Below, piece after piece: positions 1 through 7,911 of a stretch of 23,788 nucleotides of DNA (position 1 is the first letter of the stretch; each line of letters starts with the position of its first letter). This DNA comes from an uncultured Flavobacteriales bacterium (GTDB lineage: Bacteria; Bacteroidota; Bacteroidia; Flavobacteriales_D; Parvicellaceae), in the NCBI GenBank assembly GCA_938084875.1, contig CALKFX010000146.1, positions 1-23,788 on the forward strand. Reading direction: 5' to 3'. The position numbers and the translations under genes were made by a program. The notes below the pieces were generated by a model. The model was not told the origin of the DNA. It did no database searches and saw nothing but the letters and a program-made list of their open reading frames with translations.

Positions 1-480
1 GAAACTTATGGTGATTAAAAATGTAAAAGCGGCTAAAGATGCCATTATGCCACCTATAAGCTGGACAAAACCTGTTCCAACTAAATTTCTCACTCCTTCA
101 ACATCTGTCATTATTCTAGAAACAAGTGCTCCAGACTTATTATTGTCAAAATAATTAATTGGAAGAGTAAGTACTTTCTTTTGAACTTTAGTCCTCAGTT
201 CTGCAATAAGATATTGTGCCTCAACGCCGATAAATCTAGTAAGAAGATAAGAAGTTAAAGAATTAACCAATATTGAAAAAATTACAATTCCTACAATTTG
301 AATAGTCAATTCCATATCTTTTCCTAGAGCATCGTTAACAAAAGTCTTCATTATGATTGGTGTAACAAGCCCAGAAGCTTTACTAATCACTATCAAAAAA
401 AGACCAATGAATAATAATTTTTTTCTTGGCCAGATAATGGTTTTAAATGCTTGTCCAAAAGTTACTTTACTTTTATTCAT
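1..480 (-). CDS. ABC transporter, exporter-type permease/ATPase, N-terminal part (cut by window edge)
   Basis: This is the first 160 codons of an ABC exporter half-transporter, read from an ATG at 480; the rest lies left of the window. The visible part is the start of a type-I exporter transmembrane domain. It has a first membrane segment near residues 22-44, a second near 56-78, and then the conserved cytoplasmic-loop pattern: an LRTKVQKKVL helix, LPINYFDNNKSGALVSRIMTDV, and the start of a third membrane segment. The loop pattern FD-x-N-x-(S/T)-G-x-L-x-S-R is characteristic of MsbA/LmrA-type exporters (multidrug or lipid flippase, ABC_membrane family). The ATP-binding domain is expected beyond the edge and cannot be checked here. 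Substrate is unknown; lipid or multidrug export is the usual role. A possible promoter -7 element lies at 501-508. Confidence 0.9.
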   Translation of the reverse strand, partial: MNKSKVTFGQAFKTIIWPRKKLLFIGLFLIVISKASGLVTPIIMKTFVNDALGKDMELTIQIVGIVIFSILVNSLTSYLLTRFIGVEAQYLIAELRTKVQKKVLTLPINYFDNNKSGALVSRIMTDVEGVRNLVGTGFVQLIGGIMASLAAFTFLITISF

Positions 481-500
481 ACTAATTTTTAATTATTTCT

Positions 501-508
501 CAAATGTA
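501..508 (-). promoter_or_regulatory. Possible -7 promoter element for the ABC exporter
   Basis: On the minus strand this octamer reads TACATTTG, an exact match to the Bacteroidota -7 consensus TAnnTTTG, 20 bases before the exporter start codon. No TTG is present at the expected -33 distance, so this is only a half-match. In such an AT-rich stretch the octamer could be chance. Confidence 0.3.
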
Positions 509-567
509 TTATTAAAAGCTTCCATTAATTTGATGTTTGAAAATTAAATATTAAAAAAAATAATTAT

Positions 568-583
568 TCAATGCGCGCATTGA
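568..583. promoter_or_regulatory. 16-base perfect palindrome, possible operator
   Basis: The spacer between the ABC exporter and the penicillin-acylase gene contains TCAATGCGCGCATTGA, identical to its own reverse complement. It is the only GC-rich island (central GCGCGC) in an otherwise AT-rich spacer. It lies about 88-103 bases upstream of the exporter start codon. A dimeric regulator binding site is the simplest reading. A hairpin without a T-run is also possible, but there is no loop and so no stable terminator. The rest of the 481-750 spacer shows no recognisable gene apart from the doubtful small ORF at 619-765. Confidence 0.4.
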
Positions 584-618
584 GTGTTTTTGTATATTTC
601 TTTTAAACTTTATAAAAA

Positions 619-765
619 ATGAATAAAATTCTATTTAGTATTCTGGCAATTATTCAAATTTCCAAAGGAATATATATAGCTAAAGTCGAGAATCTGACCA
701 ATCATTTTGTGACCACTAAAAAGTTAATTATAAAATATAATTCTATAAAATTAGTTTGGTATTAA
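619..765 (+). other. Doubtful 48-codon ORF
   Basis: A short open frame starts at ATG 619 and ends with TAA at 763-765, overlapping the 3' end of the convergent penicillin-acylase gene by 15 bases. The translation begins MNKILFSILAIIQISKGIYI, which resembles a short hydrophobic leader, and continues with a Lys/Ile/Asn-rich tail ending LVWY. I recognise no family. In an AT-rich genome a frame of this length can arise by chance, and the tail looks like low-complexity translation. It is recorded because it begins soon after the palindrome at 568-583 and is the only candidate gene in this spacer. Confidence 0.15.
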
Positions 766-3189
766 TAGTAATTCATGACTTAAGTTGCTATTAATTTGTC
801 CTTTAGAAAAGTTTATTTTTCTATACTTACCATTAAGAAAAAGATATAATTGATCGTCATAATGGTTACTCCAAAAATTTCCTGAATTACCACTTGGCAA
901 AATAGAATAAGAATTTTCGGGACTTCCAATGTCAATTAATCTTCTTGTAGATGGTAAAGAAGATACTTTATAATCGTGATTTCCTGGTGTGGACATAGAT
1001 TTATTAATCACATTGTTTGCCCCTGGAATCGGAAATGGACCAAGATTAAATATATAATCCAATGGACTTAACTTCCCCAATGGATGTTCATAGGTTATAG
1101 TATGAATATTTCCCCAATCCCAATTATTAATATCTTCTCCCAATTTATCTTTGATTTCGTTTACTGCATTTTCAAAACCATTATAGATAAGATTATCTCT
1201 TAATTCCTCGTTACTATGAAGAGAATCCATTTGAAAAGGAACTATTTTCTTAAAGATAAAATTTTTAAAAAAATCCCAATGATCTAAATTATTCATGTAA
1301 ATCCTAAAATAATCTTTTCCCAATGTAGGTTCTAAAACTGACTTTAAAACATGATAAATAGTTAATTGAAAAATACTTGCTCCTTTAGAGTCAACTGGCA
1401 TATATCCGTCCCATTTTTTTAATAACTCGTATGCTTTACTTTCAACATTTGAAAACTGAACAGCAAGAGGCTTCAAGGCAGTAATTATTTCCATATTAAT
1501 ACTTAATCCAGAAAAAAGAAAATCGTCATTTTGTATCTTTTTTAGTTCTTCAGTTGACCATGTTTCTTGTTGGGCTAAAAGCTGATATATTCTATGGGCT
1601 CGGTCGGTAGTCCTAAAATAGCCGTCTAGTCTAGGAATAGATTCAATCTCATTAGCTGTAGGTAAATTATTGGCAGTTATAATTACACCACTTTTTGGAT
1701 TAATGATTTGAGGGTTGTTCTCAAAAGAGACATAAGATTTAATATTATGATTTGGATTACTTCCATCTAAAATAGACTTGGCATTAATATTTGAATCTCT
1801 TACAGGTAATCTACCAGTTGCCCACCAAGCAATATTTCCTTGCTTGTCTACGTAGGAAAAGTTTAAACCTGGAGACGTAACTTTAGAAACAGAGGATTGA
1901 AAATCAGTAATATCATTGGCTGTTGTAACTTCATAAAGCATGTCAAAAAATGGATTTTCTAAATTGTAAAAAATCCAAGAAAAAGCCAATGGAGAGCCTG
2001 TATATCCGTCTATATAATCACTTATAATTGGACCATGAGAGGTAACTCTAATATTTAAATCTTCTGGACTCTTATCTTTAACTTTTATTTGTTCTTTTAT
2101 TACTTGAGAATTTACCCACTTCCCATCAAAAAGAACTTGGTTTTTATTTTTAGGATTAAAAATTTCCTTATAGAGATCTACTTCATCATTTTCAAACATA
2201 GTCATTCCCCAAGCTTTAAAATCGTCATGACCAATTAATGGAAAAGGAATTGTAGGTATATAATAACCATAATTATTATATCCAGGATAAGAAATATGAG
2301 CTTCGTACCACACATCTGGTTTTGAAAGACCAATATGAGGATCATTGGCTAAAATGGCATTACCACTAGCGGAGCGAGAAGGAGAAAGAACCCACGAATT
2401 GCTTCCATGGAATGGGGGAACAAGACCAGTTAATTTTTCTGTTAAATCAAAGTAAGAAATTAACTTTTTATATGCAGAGTCGCTCATTTGCTCTTCATTA
2501 AAATAATGTCTTTTTGGAATAGATTCTATTTCCTCTTCCATGATGGTTAAAAAATTATTATCTGCATAATCTGGAAAAATTATTGCCAAATCATTTTTAG
2601 ATATTTTCTCTTTCAGCATAGAAAAAAGCATATCTCTTCTAATACCATCCATTAGAGAAAAAGACATATAAATAGTCATACTTGCAACATCTAATCTATC
2701 AAACGGTCTTACTTCTTCCCCAATTAAGCGATGCTCTATGGTTCTAGGTCCAGTTTTAATAAAATAATTTACACCTTGAATATAGGCATCAATATATTTT
2801 AGTGCATCTGAACTAATTTTTGAAGTGTCTGAAAGGTATTGCTTTGCTTTATTAGAAATTAAATAAGTTTTGAACATTTTGTCAATTTCTATTAAGTCCT
2901 CTCCTAAAATTTCAGAGAGTTCTCCCCTAGCTAATCTTCTTTGAATATCCATTTGAAACATCCGGTCTTTGGCAACAGTATATCCATAAGCAAAAAGTGC
3001 ATCGTGCTGATTTTTTGCTTCTATATGGGGAATTCCCCATTGGTCTTTTTTAATGGAAACTTTCTCTAAGATTTCGTCAAGAGCCACCTGACCATCATTA
3101 GAAGGTTTGCTAAAATGGATAATTCCGTAGATAATAATTAATATAGCAAATGCTAAGCTAATTAATATTAAAAGAAAGTATTTTTTCAT
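751..3189 (-). CDS. Penicillin acylase family protein (peptidase S45, Ntn-hydrolase)
   Basis: An 812-residue amidohydrolase of the penicillin G acylase/AHL acylase family. Residues 5-26 form one N-terminal hydrophobic segment (signal peptide or signal anchor), so the enzyme should act in the periplasm. These enzymes are made as one chain that cuts itself before a Ser, which becomes the N-terminal nucleophile of the beta subunit. Here the motif HGSNSW places that nucleophile at Ser263, followed by the typical S-R-S-A-S-G and ANDPH (residues 281-285) signatures. The oxyanion Asn is probably in ITANN (503-507). Before the cut, an alpha chain of about 235 residues has the usual D-x-W-G-I-P-H-I start (49-56). 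Length is normal. It ends the minus-strand run, 23 bases after the DUF998-like gene. The natural substrate (acyl-amide, AHL, lipopeptide) cannot be told from sequence. Confidence 0.92.
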   Translation of the reverse strand: MKKYFLLILISLAFAILIIIYGIIHFSKPSNDGQVALDEILEKVSIKKDQWGIPHIEAKNQHDALFAYGYTVAKDRMFQMDIQRRLARGELSEILGEDLIEIDKMFKTYLISNKAKQYLSDTSKISSDALKYIDAYIQGVNYFIKTGPRTIEHRLIGEEVRPFDRLDVASMTIYMSFSLMDGIRRDMLFSMLKEKISKNDLAIIFPDYADNNFLTIMEEEIESIPKRHYFNEEQMSDSAYKKLISYFDLTEKLTGLVPPFHGSNSWVLSPSRSASGNAILANDPHIGLSKPDVWYEAHISYPGYNNYGYYIPTIPFPLIGHDDFKAWGMTMFENDEVDLYKEIFNPKNKNQVLFDGKWVNSQVIKEQIKVKDKSPEDLNIRVTSHGPIISDYIDGYTGSPLAFSWIFYNLENPFFDMLYEVTTANDITDFQSSVSKVTSPGLNFSYVDKQGNIAWWATGRLPVRDSNINAKSILDGSNPNHNIKSYVSFENNPQIINPKSGVIITANNLPTANEIESIPRLDGYFRTTDRAHRIYQLLAQQETWSTEELKKIQNDDFLFSGLSINMEIITALKPLAVQFSNVESKAYELLKKWDGYMPVDSKGASIFQLTIYHVLKSVLEPTLGKDYFRIYMNNLDHWDFFKNFIFKKIVPFQMDSLHSNEELRDNLIYNGFENAVNEIKDKLGEDINNWDWGNIHTITYEHPLGKLSPLDYIFNLGPFPIPGANNVINKSMSTPGNHDYKVSSLPSTRRLIDIGSPENSYSILPSGNSGNFWSNHYDDQLYLFLNGKYRKINFSKGQINSNLSHELLLIPN

Positions 3190-3212
3190 TGACCTAAAAT
3201 ATTATTAAAAAC

Positions 3213-3893
3213 TTACTCTTTGGTAAGTTGTAAAGCAGTTCTTATTTGAAAAAAAAAATAAATCATAATACCAGCAACAATAGTCTTTTGAGCAGTTACT
3301 TGGACAAAAAGACCTTCTTGGCTTCCATGGGCACTAGGTCCAAAATCCATAACAATTAAAAATAAAAAAAGTAAGATGGTAAAGCCAAGAGTAGCAAAGG
3401 AAATAAATTGATCAAATTTTGGAATTTTAAATACGATATAGGTTTGTAAGACAGCATGAATAAAAAGAGTTCTAAATGCCATCTTTACAAATACTAAATG
3501 CCAAAATTTAGAGGTTTCTTCCGCAGAAAAAACTGAAATAAATATGAAAGATAAAATGGAAACAGAAATACTGGCTACTAAAAAAAAACGGAGCCATTTA
3601 CTATTTATAAATTTTACTTCTAGCTTTAAAAAGGAAATGAAAAATGAAAAATAAGAAAGGGCAAATATTATTAAAGAAGAATTAAATAAAGTGGCAGAAA
3701 AAGTATTTATCTCTCCGTTTCTAGCTGTCCACTCTCCAAGATTACTAAAAAAATTATAAAAAAAGTGATAACCCTCAGTACTGGAATCTAAATAGGTGCC
3801 ACCTGGATAAAAGAGCATAGCAATTGTATTAAAAATCACAAAAACCGAAATACCGATATATCCTTGCCAGAATTTAAAATTTGATTTTTTCAT
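3213..3893 (-). CDS. DUF998-like six-TM membrane protein
   Basis: A 226-residue integral membrane protein with about six predicted membrane segments (near residues 11-29, 68-88, 100-121, 132-150, 162-182, 198-216). The first loop has the pattern YPGGTYLD followed by GYHFFYNFFSNLGEW, and the last loop has a conserved-looking VQVTAQKTIVAG. These resemble the NFFSDLG-type motifs of the DUF998 family (six-TM proteins of unknown function, often called hypothetical membrane proteins). I make this match from memory of the motif, so it is a moderate call. No catalytic residues are evident. It precedes the acylase gene by 23 bases and is probably cotranscribed with it. The upstream spacer 3894-4002 may carry the promoter for this pair. 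Confidence 0.65.
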   Translation of the reverse strand: MKKSNFKFWQGYIGISVFVIFNTIAMLFYPGGTYLDSSTEGYHFFYNFFSNLGEWTARNGEINTFSATLFNSSLIIFALSYFSFFISFLKLEVKFINSKWLRFFLVASISVSILSFIFISVFSAEETSKFWHLVFVKMAFRTLFIHAVLQTYIVFKIPKFDQFISFATLGFTILLFLFLIVMDFGPSAHGSQEGLFVQVTAQKTIVAGIMIYFFFQIRTALQLTKE

Positions 3894-3903
3894 AAAATTT
3901 TAA

Positions 3904-3943
3904 TTTTTGCCAATTTTAATGACATTTTAATGGTTTTTTGCCA
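3904..3943. repeat. Short direct repeats in the spacer upstream of the DUF998-like gene
   Basis: The 109-base spacer 3894-4002 holds two copies of TTTTTGCCA (3904-3912 and 3935-3943) flanking two copies of ATTTTAAT (3913-3920 and 3924-3931). The inner copies are 11 bases apart, roughly one helical turn. The nested arrangement directly upstream of a start codon at 3893 could be a regulator binding array. It could also be chance in AT-rich sequence. No clear TTG-N19-TAnnTTTG promoter was found in the spacer. Confidence 0.3.
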
Positions 3944-4002
3944 CTTTTTGATGATTTACGGCTGTTTTTTAGTCATTTTCATTAAAAATTAATGTTTTTT
4001 AA

Positions 4003-4581
4003 TTATTTATTGAAATTTTCTTTGAAAGCAAGTCTACTTAATGGTTCGTATTCTTCTCTCTCTCCTAACAGTACTAAATTCTTGCTTTTAGAAATTCGAT
4101 GGCTGTAATTAGCTAAATTTCCAGTTTTTGTACAAATCGCATGTACTTTAGTAACAAATTCAGCAATGGCCATTAAATTAGGCATAGGACCAAAAGGATT
4201 CCCTTCAAAATCCATATCTAGTCCAGCTACAATTACTCTTTTTCCACCATTAGCCAATTTATTACATACATCAACAATTCCATCATCAAAAAATTGAGCC
4301 TCGTCTAATGCTACCACATCAATATCCTTAGATAATTGAATGATTTCTTTAGAGGATTTTACAGGAGAAGAAATTATCTCGTTTGAGTCGTGTGAAACAA
4401 CTTTACTTTCGCTGTACCTAACATCAGTTGTAGGTTTGAATATCAAAGTCTTTTGCTTGGCAAATTCTGCTCTTTTTAATCTTCTAATTAATTCCTCAGT
4501 CTTCCCTGAGAACATAGAGCCACAAATGACTTCAATCCATCCTAACTGTTGTGAATTTTGAACTTTACTTTCTAAAAACAT
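4003..4581 (-). CDS. tdk: Thymidine kinase
   Basis: A 192-residue type II thymidine kinase, which phosphorylates thymidine to dTMP with ATP in the salvage pathway in the cytosol. Walker A is GSMFSGKT at residues 21-28. The Walker B/catalytic motif DEAQFF is at 93-98, with Glu94 as the likely catalytic base. The lasso-loop region contains ANYSHR (157-162) and the thymidine-contact motif YEPLSR (178-183). Family length is normal. The odd point is the structural zinc site: type II kinases usually have two Cys pairs, but here only Cys150 remains and the other three positions are Thr153, Ser182 and Ala185, so zinc is probably not bound. I believe related Bacteroidota enzymes show the same loss. 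The gene starts 3 bases after the OmpA-family gene, so the two are likely cotranscribed. Confidence 0.96.
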   Translation of the reverse strand: MFLESKVQNSQQLGWIEVICGSMFSGKTEELIRRLKRAEFAKQKTLIFKPTTDVRYSESKVVSHDSNEIISSPVKSSKEIIQLSKDIDVVALDEAQFFDDGIVDVCNKLANGGKRVIVAGLDMDFEGNPFGPMPNLMAIAEFVTKVHAICTKTGNLANYSHRISKSKNLVLLGEREEYEPLSRLAFKENFNK

Positions 4582-4584
4582 AAT

Positions 4585-6633
4585 CTAAAATATTAAAAAA
4601 TCTGTTCGCCTATTAATAGCTCTAGACTTAGTTGAATTATTGGGAACTTTAGGACTTGTTTCACCATAACCTTTAAATCTTAATCTATCTTTTTCAATTC
4701 CATTACTCAATAAATACTCCATAACACTAAATGCTCGGTCCATAGAGAGAGCTAGATTTGCTTTATCAGGACCAATATCGTCAGTATGTCCTTGTATCTC
4801 TATATTAATTTCTTCAAATTCTTTTAACCAATCTATAAAACCATCTAATACAATTTTTGAAGATTCTTTAAGCTTAGAAGAATTGGACTCATAAAGTATA
4901 TCGTTTAAAGTAAATGACTTGCCCTTTTCTATTTTTTTAGTCTCAATAACCTTATCCTTAATAATCGTATTGGACATATCGCTTTCCGAAATCAACAAAG
5001 ATTCAAATGCACTTCCTTCATTTTCTATCTGCAACAATGCATTTCCTTCAATATTTTCAATATTAACAATAGCTACAAAATCTCCTTCTTGGTCCACATT
5101 AAAAGCCTGATCTGTTTTATTCCCTTGCTTGTCTCTCAAGACTATCCTTGTTTCGTTATCCAAATTTGCCTTTCCCTTTACTAATACAATTTTGTCTGGC
5201 TTTGCTTTTTCCGGAATTTCAAAGTAAAATATATCTTTTCCGCCTAAACCTTCTTTTCTAGTAGAAGAAAAATAACCATAGTGTCCATCCACACTAACAA
5301 TTAAAGATTCTTCCGATTCTTCACTATTTATAGGATATCCAATATTTTTTGGCTCATCCCAGATGTTAGTTTCAGGATTTTGTTTGGAATAAAAAATATC
5401 AAATCCGCCTGCACCCCAACGATAATCTGAAGATTCAGAAACAAAGTATAAAGTTCTACTATCTGTGTGTATAAAGGGAGATTTATCACTTTCTTCGGTA
5501 TTTATTGGTCTTCCAATATTTTTGGCTTTGGACCAAGTTCCGTCCTCATTTCTATTTGAATAATAAATATCAGTTTTGCCAATACCACCCGGTCTAGCAG
5601 ATGAAAAAAATAAAGTATTACCATCTCCCGATAAAGATGGCTGTGCTTCCCATGTCTGAGGACCATTAATATTAGGGCCTAAATTCTCTAAAGCTGACCA
5701 CCTGTAAAAAGAAGTATCGTATTCTATACCTTCTTTTTTTAGAGTTAATGTTGTTTTTTCTTTTTTAGATATATATATATCGCAGTTAAAGTATCCACCA
5801 TTGCTAATACAAGCACATATATACATTTCTTTATTATTTAGAGATATAGATGCACCTCCATATTTTGGTCCTTGGTTAAAAGGTTTTTCTAAAGGTTCTC
5901 CTTTTTTGAAATCGTCTCTAAAACTTTCTCTCTCTCCAAAAGCGAATAATTGCTCATGATGAACAGCATAATCTCCTTTAATGTAATCGTCGTATTCAAT
6001 GGTATAATATATTTGCTCGTTGTCTGGAGAAATAACTGGCAGAATTTCATTTTTTTCAGATGAAGATATGTTTTTAAGAACTTTTGGAATAAATGGAACT
6101 GGATTTGAATAAAAGTTGCAGTAAAAATTAGACATTTCTAAAGAAGCATTGATATATAATTTTTGATTGGAATAAACAGAGGAAATTCTTTTTTTGTCTT
6201 CTGTTGGGAATTCTAAAAATTTCTGAAAATATTTAACTGCTTCACAATCGTTTTTATCTTGGTAATATATTAACCCAAGAAAATAATAAATATCTGCATG
6301 GTAAGTCGGACAAATACGCTCCAATTCAAGAAAATATTTTTTTGGGAAATCCATACTCCCTCCAACAGAATATTTTCTTCTAAATGAAGATTTGGCCAAT
6401 TCCCAAATACAAGGGATACATTCTTCTTCTAAACTTAAAGTTTCTAGAAGAAATTTTACTCTGGTTTTATAATCATACTTTTTATAATTCTTAGCTTTTG
6501 AAAATAGTTTTTCTACACTAGATGGAATTTCTTCATCGCATTGTGAGTCCTGGGCAAAAAAATTACCATGAAAAAATAAAAAGGAGATAATTAAGTATAT
6601 GTTAATTCTATTAATCAACAATTTTAATTTCAT
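4585..6633 (-). CDS. TPR / PD40 beta-propeller / OmpA-family protein, PorE-like architecture
   Basis: A 682-residue secreted envelope protein. Residues 1-28 form a signal peptide ending GNFFAQ; no lipobox Cys is visible. In order it has a Cys-rich TPR-like region (about 55-145) and PD40/WD40-like propeller blades (about 190-470) with repeats of the type LFFSSxRPGGxGxxDIYYS and NIGxPINTEES. A small carboxypeptidase-regulatory-like beta domain (about 480-545) follows, then a C-terminal OmpA peptidoglycan-binding domain (about 570-682) with GHTDDIG at 615-621 and NRRTDF near the end. This order matches PorE, a type IX secretion accessory protein, but the same architecture is widespread in Bacteroidota, so the role is not fixed. 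I chose ATG 6633 over an upstream TTG at 6648, because it puts the signal peptide at the N-terminus. The start overlaps the symporter gene by 23 bases, implying translational coupling. Confidence 0.85.
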   Translation of the reverse strand: MKLKLLINRINIYLIISFLFFHGNFFAQDSQCDEEIPSSVEKLFSKAKNYKKYDYKTRVKFLLETLSLEEECIPCIWELAKSSFRRKYSVGGSMDFPKKYFLELERICPTYHADIYYFLGLIYYQDKNDCEAVKYFQKFLEFPTEDKKRISSVYSNQKLYINASLEMSNFYCNFYSNPVPFIPKVLKNISSSEKNEILPVISPDNEQIYYTIEYDDYIKGDYAVHHEQLFAFGERESFRDDFKKGEPLEKPFNQGPKYGGASISLNNKEMYICACISNGGYFNCDIYISKKEKTTLTLKKEGIEYDTSFYRWSALENLGPNINGPQTWEAQPSLSGDGNTLFFSSARPGGIGKTDIYYSNRNEDGTWSKAKNIGRPINTEESDKSPFIHTDSRTLYFVSESSDYRWGAGGFDIFYSKQNPETNIWDEPKNIGYPINSEESEESLIVSVDGHYGYFSSTRKEGLGGKDIFYFEIPEKAKPDKIVLVKGKANLDNETRIVLRDKQGNKTDQAFNVDQEGDFVAIVNIENIEGNALLQIENEGSAFESLLISESDMSNTIIKDKVIETKKIEKGKSFTLNDILYESNSSKLKESSKIVLDGFIDWLKEFEEINIEIQGHTDDIGPDKANLALSMDRAFSVMEYLLSNGIEKDRLRFKGYGETSPKVPNNSTKSRAINRRTDFLIF

Positions 6634-7906
6634 TTTCTGAAAAAGCAACCATAGCAGCTACAGTAGCATCCCCAGTAACGTTTACAGTGGTTCTACACAT
6701 ATCTAGAATTCTATCAACAGCAAAAACAAGACCAATACCTTCCACTGGAATTTGGGGAAATAAACCAAGAACAATTGTCAACATCACCAATCCAGCGCCT
6801 GGAACTGCAGCAGAGCCTATGGAAGCAAGAGTAGCTGTCACTAGAATAGAAAGCTGATCGGTAATAGATAAATCAATATTAAACGATTGTGCAATAAAAA
6901 CAGCTGCTACGGCTTGATACAAACTAGTTCCATCCATATTTATTGTAGCTCCTAAAGGCAAAACAAAACTCGATACTTTTTTTGAAACTCCTAATTCTTC
7001 TTCTACTCTTTCCATAGTTAATGGCAAAGTTGCCGCACTAGAACTTGTAGAAAAAGCCAGAAGTTGCGCTGGTGAAATGGCTTTAATAAATCGAATGAAT
7101 TTAACTTTGGCAAATCGTCTAATCAAAAAAGGATAAATAATAAATACCATTACAGCCAATCCTATAATTACAGTAAGGCTATAAAGACCTAAGCCAGACA
7201 AAATTTGAAAAGCAAAATTCAGGTCACCTTCTGAGACCTGTACCAAAACCCCAGCCAATAATGCAAAAACACCAATTGGAGAATACAACATAATAATATC
7301 CACTATTTTAAGAATGATTTCATTTACACTTTCAAAAAACATTCTGGCAGGATTGGATTTGCTTTCAGGGATCATGACCATAGCAATTCCAAATAAAATA
7401 GCAAAAAAGATAACCTGAAGCATATTTCTGTTATCAGAAGCACTTACAACAAAATTACTTGGAACTAAATCTACTAATGGCTGTAAAGGACCGTTTTTCT
7501 TAGTAGCAGTTGCCACCTCTAACTTTTCTTGAGATTTATTAGAATATTTCTCAACTAATTTTACTCTAGTTTCATCATTGATGAATTTGCCAGGCTGAAT
7601 TGTATTTACCAAAAACAAACCAATAATAATCGCTATAACTGTCGTAGAAATATAAATGAATATTGATTTTCCTCCCATTTTACCAAGAGTTCTTATATTA
7701 TTCATTGAGGCAATTCCAACAATTAAGGATACCAAAACTAGAGGGACAGCTAGTAATTTTAAAGCATTTATAAATATTTGACCAAATGGAGATATCCAAT
7801 CTTGAGTGAAATCAATCCACCCTTGAATAGTAGCCAAAATACTATATGCTAGTCCTAAAACAAGTCCAATTATAATTTGAATGTAAAGTGGTATTTTCTT
7901 TTTCAT
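6611..7906 (-). CDS. Dicarboxylate/amino acid:cation symporter (DAACS, glutamate/aspartate type)
   Basis: A 431-residue inner-membrane transporter of the glutamate/dicarboxylate:cation symporter family (GltP/GltPh/DctA fold). The diagnostic elements are intact. The Ser-rich re-entrant hairpin is FSTSSSAATLP (285-295), NMDGTSLY is at 323-330, and the TM8 signature DRILDMCRTTVNVTGD is at 398-413. By comparison with GltPh, Arg405 lines up with the Arg that pairs with the substrate side-chain carboxylate, and Asp402, Thr406, Asn409 and Asp413 line up with the other substrate/Na+ residues. This favours acidic amino acids such as glutamate or aspartate over C4-dicarboxylates. The segment near residues 105-150 is longer and more polar than in minimal members, as in many bacterial homologues. 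The gene follows aroC by 5 bases and overlaps the OmpA gene. Confidence 0.94.
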   Translation of the reverse strand: MKKKIPLYIQIIIGLVLGLAYSILATIQGWIDFTQDWISPFGQIFINALKLLAVPLVLVSLIVGIASMNNIRTLGKMGGKSIFIYISTTVIAIIIGLFLVNTIQPGKFINDETRVKLVEKYSNKSQEKLEVATATKKNGPLQPLVDLVPSNFVVSASDNRNMLQVIFFAILFGIAMVMIPESKSNPARMFFESVNEIILKIVDIIMLYSPIGVFALLAGVLVQVSEGDLNFAFQILSGLGLYSLTVIIGLAVMVFIIYPFLIRRFAKVKFIRFIKAISPAQLLAFSTSSSAATLPLTMERVEEELGVSKKVSSFVLPLGATINMDGTSLYQAVAAVFIAQSFNIDLSITDQLSILVTATLASIGSAAVPGAGLVMLTIVLGLFPQIPVEGIGLVFAVDRILDMCRTTVNVTGDATVAAMVAFSENEIKIVD

Positions 7907-7911
7907 AAATT

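Noticed and set aside
3980..3994. Inverted repeat CATTAA-AAA-TTAATG after tdk, considered as a terminator
   Set aside because: The stem is only six A/T pairs and on the minus strand, where tdk ends, it is not followed by a T-run. It is too weak to call.
6634..6648. TTG at 6648 as an alternative start for the OmpA-family gene
   Set aside because: It would add five residues before the Met that begins a normal signal peptide and lengthen the overlap with the symporter gene. ATG at 6633 is the simpler start.
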